Shown: positions 60,871 through 64,000 of the stretch, in pieces | Position numbering within the stretch: the stretch's first letter is position 1 | How the letters are laid out: each line of letters begins with the position of its first letter | Assembly: GCA_944323755.1 (NCBI GenBank) | Contig: CALUTR010000003.1 | Location: 62,001 to 126,000, forward strand | Length of the DNA stretch: 64,000 nt | Reading direction: 5' to 3' | Source of the DNA: an uncultured Helicobacteraceae bacterium | Lineage (GTDB): Bacteria; Campylobacterota; Campylobacteria; Campylobacterales; Helicobacteraceae | Notes under the pieces: model-generated | Databases searched by the model: none | What the model saw: only the letters and a program-made list of their open reading frames with translations | What the model was told of the DNA's origin: nothing | Position numbers and translations under genes: made by a program

Positions 60871-61664
60871 ATAATATATATACAAATAGTGATTCTAATG
60901 CTATAGAACAAAGTAATAGCCATAGTATAATTGATTCTAATTCCTCTCTTGAAAAGATTTTATATAAGCTTAGTGGTGAAATAAATGTAGAAGCAATGAA
61001 ACATGATGTTCGTGGTTTTTATGATAAGTATAAGACGCATAATTATGTTGCAATACTTAATTTTATTATTGATTTAGAATGTAAAGGAAGAGATGTAGAT
61101 TCTAATATTGCTAATATTGTTAAAAATATAGATGACATAGTAAAAATGTCAAATAATAGCCCATTTAATAATATTGATGAAGATGTTGTAATGAAAGAAA
61201 AACTATATGAGATAAAAGATTTTATTTTATTGGAACAACTAAGAATGCAGCAAGTTCGTGATTTAAAAGTTAGTGTTAATTCATTTAGTAAAGCAATAGA
61301 AAGCATAGAATCTAAGGCAGATAATATTAAAAAAGAAATAGAAGAAAGCAAAAAAAGTTATATTACTATTTTGGGTATTTTTTCAGCTGTAGTCTTGGCA
61401 TTTGTTGGTGGTTTAACATTTTCAACATCTGTATTAGCGAATATGCATATGGTAAGTATTTATAGATTAATATTTGTAATATGTTTTATATCTTTATTTT
61501 TTGGAAATATACTCTATGCTTTATTCAATTTTTTAAGAACAACGATTTCAAATGATAATAAGGATAATTTCATAGTTATTATTTTTAATGCAATTATTGT
61601 ATCTATAATGATACTTGATATATTAGTATATCTTTTTTTTGTAAGAGCCGTGTTTAAGTTTTAG
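60864..61664 (+). CDS. Putative membrane toxin partner of the Panacea antitoxin
   Basis: A 266-residue protein. Residues 1-150 are soluble and helical (LRMQQVRDLKVSVNSFSKAIES is coiled coil). Three TM helices follow (about 168-192 TILGIFSAVVLAFVGGLTF, 199-222 and 236-262). I recognise no toxin family. Its overlap with the Panacea gene and cargo position between fibre genes make it a candidate PanT, probably acting at the membrane. It ends just before the 24-bp repeat. Confidence 0.7.
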   Translation: MLDNIYTNSDSNAIEQSNSHSIIDSNSSLEKILYKLSGEINVEAMKHDVRGFYDKYKTHNYVAILNFIIDLECKGRDVDSNIANIVKNIDDIVKMSNNSPFNNIDEDVVMKEKLYEIKDFILLEQLRMQQVRDLKVSVNSFSKAIESIESKADNIKKEIEESKKSYITILGIFSAVVLAFVGGLTFSTSVLANMHMVSIYRLIFVICFISLFFGNILYALFNFLRTTISNDNKDNFIVIIFNAIIVSIMILDILVYLFFVRAVFKF

Positions 61665-61669
61665 TATAA

Positions 61670-61693
61670 ATTCAATAAGTCTTATAAATATTA
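61670..61693 (+). repeat. 24-bp direct repeat, copy 2 (before the RCC1 fibre gene)
   Basis: Identical to 52888-52911. It lies 33 bp before the ATG at 61727, the same distance as copy 1 from the capsid gene start. The conserved spacing points to a shared promoter or regulatory element. Confidence 0.6.
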
Positions 61694-61726
61694 AGATTCA
61701 TAATCTTATATTTATAAGGAGCAAAT

Positions 61727-63211
61727 ATGGGTGATACCATAGATAATTCCACATTAGAACAAAAAATAGACTATCTTTCTAATCTTATCAATTCATTAAA
61801 TCCTCAAGTAGAAAATGAATTGCAAAATCAAATAGAAGCTATTAAGGTTGTTGCAGAATTGGCTAAAAATGAAATACAAGAATCTATACCTAAGAATATA
61901 TATAAAAAATCATATAGATTATTAAAATATGTGCATTTATATAATTGCCTTATGGTTCAAGAGGTATATGTAGATAATAATAACAATATAGTTAAGTATG
62001 GCAAGGTGCTTCATAGGGGTCATTCATTAAGCAATATCACAAGTGGAGCTGGTAGAACTCATTATAATGGTTGGAGTGAAGTTGCTCTTCCATCTGATAT
62101 TGAATTTATAGAAATTTATGGCGGACACAATGTATTTTATGCATTACCAAAAGAAGGTAATTTTTTATATGTATGGGGAGTAAATTCAAGCGGATGTGCT
62201 GGTAGTGGTGATATCAATAATATAGAGATTCCAAAGAAGATTGCCTTAAACTTTCGTCCAAAAAAGATATTAAGTGGTAATTCTATTACAACTGGCAAAC
62301 AAACAACATTGATTTTAAGCGAGGAAGGCAAGGTTTATGGTGCTGGCAATAATGCATGTGGAGAATTAGGTATTGGCAATACAATTAATTCTAGCACATT
62401 TGTAGAATCTCCATATTTGCAAAATATACAAGATATTTCATTTGCTAGTAATGGAACAAATGGTTATGCACTAGCATTTGATGAAGATGGTAATCTTTGG
62501 GGTTGGGGATATAACATAAGTGGGAATCTTGGTCTTAATTCAAATGTAAATGTAAATATACCTACAAAGATAACATTTAATTCAAAAGTAACTGCTATTA
62601 GCACATCTATTAATAACACAACCGCAACATCATTAATTTTATTAGAAGATAAAAGTGTTCGTGGAGCTGGTTACAACACCGAATATCAATTAAGTACGAA
62701 TAATACAACAAACTCTAATGTTTTTATTAGAACTTTAAAAGCAAGTGGTGATGATCTATCAAATATACGAAGTATATATGCTAGTAGTTATAGAGGGACT
62801 TGTTTTGCCATAGATGAAGATAATAATCTGTGGAGTTGGGGATATGGCGGATTTGGTTTTGGAGATAGTAGAGAAGGCAATAATAGCGGAGCAACTATTT
62901 GTCTAGAAAATGTAGAACTTATAGAATATGATTCCACAAGTAACACAAGAGTTTTTGCAAAATTAAAGGACGCTAATTCAATCTTGGCATTTGGTTTTAA
63001 TACAGATTCTAGTTTAGGCATTGGAAATGCAACTAATACAAGGAGTTTTACACCGCTAAGAGTTCCTGAAAAATTGAAAGATTTTAAATTATATAGTTTC
63101 TCTTCAAATGCTAATTTAATTGCCATATGTAATGATGATGTTTATTCCTGCGGAACTAGTGTAGATGGTAGTTTAAAGATTAATATTTCTACATTGCAAA
63201 GCCAACTTTAG
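61727..63211 (+). CDS. RCC1-repeat phage fibre/receptor-binding protein
   Basis: A 494-residue protein. A coiled-coil N-terminus (LEQKIDYLSNLINSLNPQVENELQNQ) is followed by a linker and seven or so RCC1-type beta-propeller blades from about residue 140, for example LYVWGVNSSGCAGSGD, VYGAGNNACGELGIGNT, LWGWGYNISGNLGLNS and LWSWGYGGFGFGDS. AAGGAGC precedes the ATG. RCC1 propellers occur in some phage fibres as receptor-binding heads; the target is unknown. It follows the toxin-antitoxin cargo. Confidence 0.85.
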   Translation: MGDTIDNSTLEQKIDYLSNLINSLNPQVENELQNQIEAIKVVAELAKNEIQESIPKNIYKKSYRLLKYVHLYNCLMVQEVYVDNNNNIVKYGKVLHRGHSLSNITSGAGRTHYNGWSEVALPSDIEFIEIYGGHNVFYALPKEGNFLYVWGVNSSGCAGSGDINNIEIPKKIALNFRPKKILSGNSITTGKQTTLILSEEGKVYGAGNNACGELGIGNTINSSTFVESPYLQNIQDISFASNGTNGYALAFDEDGNLWGWGYNISGNLGLNSNVNVNIPTKITFNSKVTAISTSINNTTATSLILLEDKSVRGAGYNTEYQLSTNNTTNSNVFIRTLKASGDDLSNIRSIYASSYRGTCFAIDEDNNLWSWGYGGFGFGDSREGNNSGATICLENVELIEYDSTSNTRVFAKLKDANSILAFGFNTDSSLGIGNATNTRSFTPLRVPEKLKDFKLYSFSSNANLIAICNDDVYSCGTSVDGSLKINISTLQSQL

Positions 63212-63220
63212 GAGTTATTG

Positions 63221-63769
63221 ATGTTAAATATTTATGAGTTAGATAAGAAGCGTATTTTAGAGGTAAAAGGTGAATATGAATTTATATGTGAAGATGAAAA
63301 CAATATCTATGTAAGAGCTGAAAATTTAGATAATCCTTTTAAAATAAGCTCTATTCCATTGTCATATGAATTGAGTTTAACAGAAGAGTTAAATAAGCTA
63401 AAAGAACAAAAAATAAATGAAATGAATGCAAAATGTGATGAGTTGCTTACTGAGTTTAGTAGCTCTGCACTTGGTGAAGAGTATATATATGATGCAAAAT
63501 TAGAAGATCAGTTAAATTTAATGGGTTTAGTATCTGCAAATATAGATAGTTTTTTTAGATGTAGAAAAAAAGAAGGCTTAAAAGCTAACATAGAACATAC
63601 CAAAGAACAATTAAAACAAGTTTATATCGATGGACTAACTTATAAAAGTGAAATCATCTATATATGTGGTGTATTAAAGGCTTATATTTTAGAACAAAAC
63701 TCTAAGGATGTATTACAAGATCTCCAATGGGAAGATTATAAAAAAATACAAGAGAGTAAGAATGTCTAG
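63221..63769 (+). CDS. Fibre-associated protein, possible fibre assembly chaperone
   Basis: A 182-residue protein from the ATG at 63221 (AGGAG upstream). The helical C-terminal half contains TEELNKLKEQKINEMNAKCDELLTEFSSSALGEEYIYDAK, similar in layout to DUF4376/tail-fibre-assembly proteins ('Y.yd....dq.nl'). It lies directly after the RCC1 fibre gene and overlaps the next gene by 8 bp. Confidence 0.65.
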   Translation: MLNIYELDKKRILEVKGEYEFICEDENNIYVRAENLDNPFKISSIPLSYELSLTEELNKLKEQKINEMNAKCDELLTEFSSSALGEEYIYDAKLEDQLNLMGLVSANIDSFFRCRKKEGLKANIEHTKEQLKQVYIDGLTYKSEIIYICGVLKAYILEQNSKDVLQDLQWEDYKKIQESKNV

Positions 63770-64000
63770 CTTTACAAAACCTCTTAGAGTAGAAGTTTTA
63801 GATAATGGCAGATTATATAAGCTTATGCAACGCTTTGTTTATTATAGAGAAAAGAACAAAAGTTCAACCATAATAATTCCTAGAGGTTTCATTACCGATT
63901 TTGCGACTATACCTAGATTTCTATGGACTATACTCCCACCTTTTGGTAAATATACAAAATGTGCTGTATTGCACGATTATTTATGTTTATTATATTCTAA
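63762..64000 (+). CDS. DUF1353-family phage protein (partial, runs off the right edge)
   Basis: The visible 79 residues from the ATG at 63762 include IIIPRGFITDFATIPRFLWT and LPPFGKYTKCAVLHDYL, the DUF1353 signature ('GF.TDfASvP....w...pp.G.y..a...HDyL'). This family occurs in many tailed phages near tail or lysis genes, with unknown role. Confidence 0.85.
   Translation, partial: MSSFTKPLRVEVLDNGRLYKLMQRFVYYREKNKSSTIIIPRGFITDFATIPRFLWTILPPFGKYTKCAVLHDYLCLLYS

Larger units (their letters stand above)
34906..64000. mobile_element. Prophage integrated at tRNA-Ser (right end outside the window)
   Basis: The element has an integrase next to the tRNA, two repressors, a Dam methylase, a Rep-like protein and antirepressor-like genes. 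These are followed by a late block of gpV, terminase small and large subunits, gpW-like joiner, portal, capsid, connector proteins, W, J, I and fibre. The W/J/I/V set is the baseplate of contractile-tail (P2/Mu-like) phages; terminase, joiner and portal are lambda-like, and the capsid is HK97-type. Sheath, tube, tape measure and lysis genes are not seen and should be to the right. Cargo genes are interspersed at 44286-47063 and 60421-61664. Confidence 0.93.

Overview
The window reads as AT-rich chromosome of a Campylobacterales bacterium, most likely an enterohepatic Helicobacter-type species. The evidence is the low GC content, the protein relatedness (a CheY almost identical in motif layout to Helicobacter CheY1, a PglG-like protein, TatB/TatC, FtsH), the block cheY-prmA-ftsH-psd-like-pssA that I recall as conserved in Campylobacter, a poly-G contingency tract, and histidine biosynthesis genes that H. 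pylori lacks. The species cannot be named from sequence alone.

Region 1 (1-34790) is host chromosome. It starts with an iron/cobalamin-type uptake pair (periplasmic binding protein fragment plus TonB-dependent receptor). A surface-sugar module follows: a GT-C-like membrane protein with a G9 tract, a DegT aminotransferase and a Gfo/Idh oxidoreductase. Then comes a minus-strand housekeeping block (pssA, psd-like, ftsH, prmA, cheY, hisA, hisH, pglG-like, PolB-type exonuclease). A GC-richer Type I restriction-modification island (hsdM, hsdS, an unrecognised AT-rich 634-residue gene, hsdR; 13939-21950) interrupts the chromosome. Further housekeeping genes follow: ogt, comF, tmk, coaD, ubiX, flgA, a UvrD/Rep helicase, a TPR protein, serS, tatB, tatC, queA and rsmG.

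Region 2 (about 34906 to the right edge) is a prophage integrated at the 3' end of tRNA-Ser(GGA), truncated by the window end. Its left part holds a tyrosine integrase, an S24-type repressor, a Dam methylase, a YopX protein, a Rep-like protein and small HTH genes. Next is a second immunity block (double-HTH S24 repressor, two copies of a perfect 20-bp palindrome, two small membrane proteins, an endonuclease I gene broken by one stop codon). A cargo operon (GNAT-PUA/ASCH-like, ASCH, unknown membrane-anchored protein, GNAT) follows, then a 990-bp AT-rich gap. The virion genes are gpV, terminase small and large subunits, gpW-like joiner, portal, a protease-capsid fusion, connector and terminator proteins, gp25/W, J, I and tail fibre. 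A minus-strand regulator block (Rha, two tiny hydrophobic peptides, an HTH protein), a Panacea toxin-antitoxin pair, an RCC1-repeat fibre and a DUF1353 protein come last. The W/J/I/V baseplate genes imply a contractile-tail phage; the sheath and tube genes presumably lie beyond the edge.

The most interesting signal is on the minus strand at 50956-51180, inside the late operon between terminase and joiner. It is a 26-residue hydrophobic peptide with a perfect Shine-Dalgarno, a TATAAT box placing the transcript start at a 5' hairpin, mutually exclusive 5' stem-loops, anti-SD sequences, and a 9-bp 5'-3' complementarity, plus a TATAAT box for an opposing RNA. This is the architecture of a type I toxin-antitoxin locus. 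A second, weaker candidate of the same design lies at 59490-59663.
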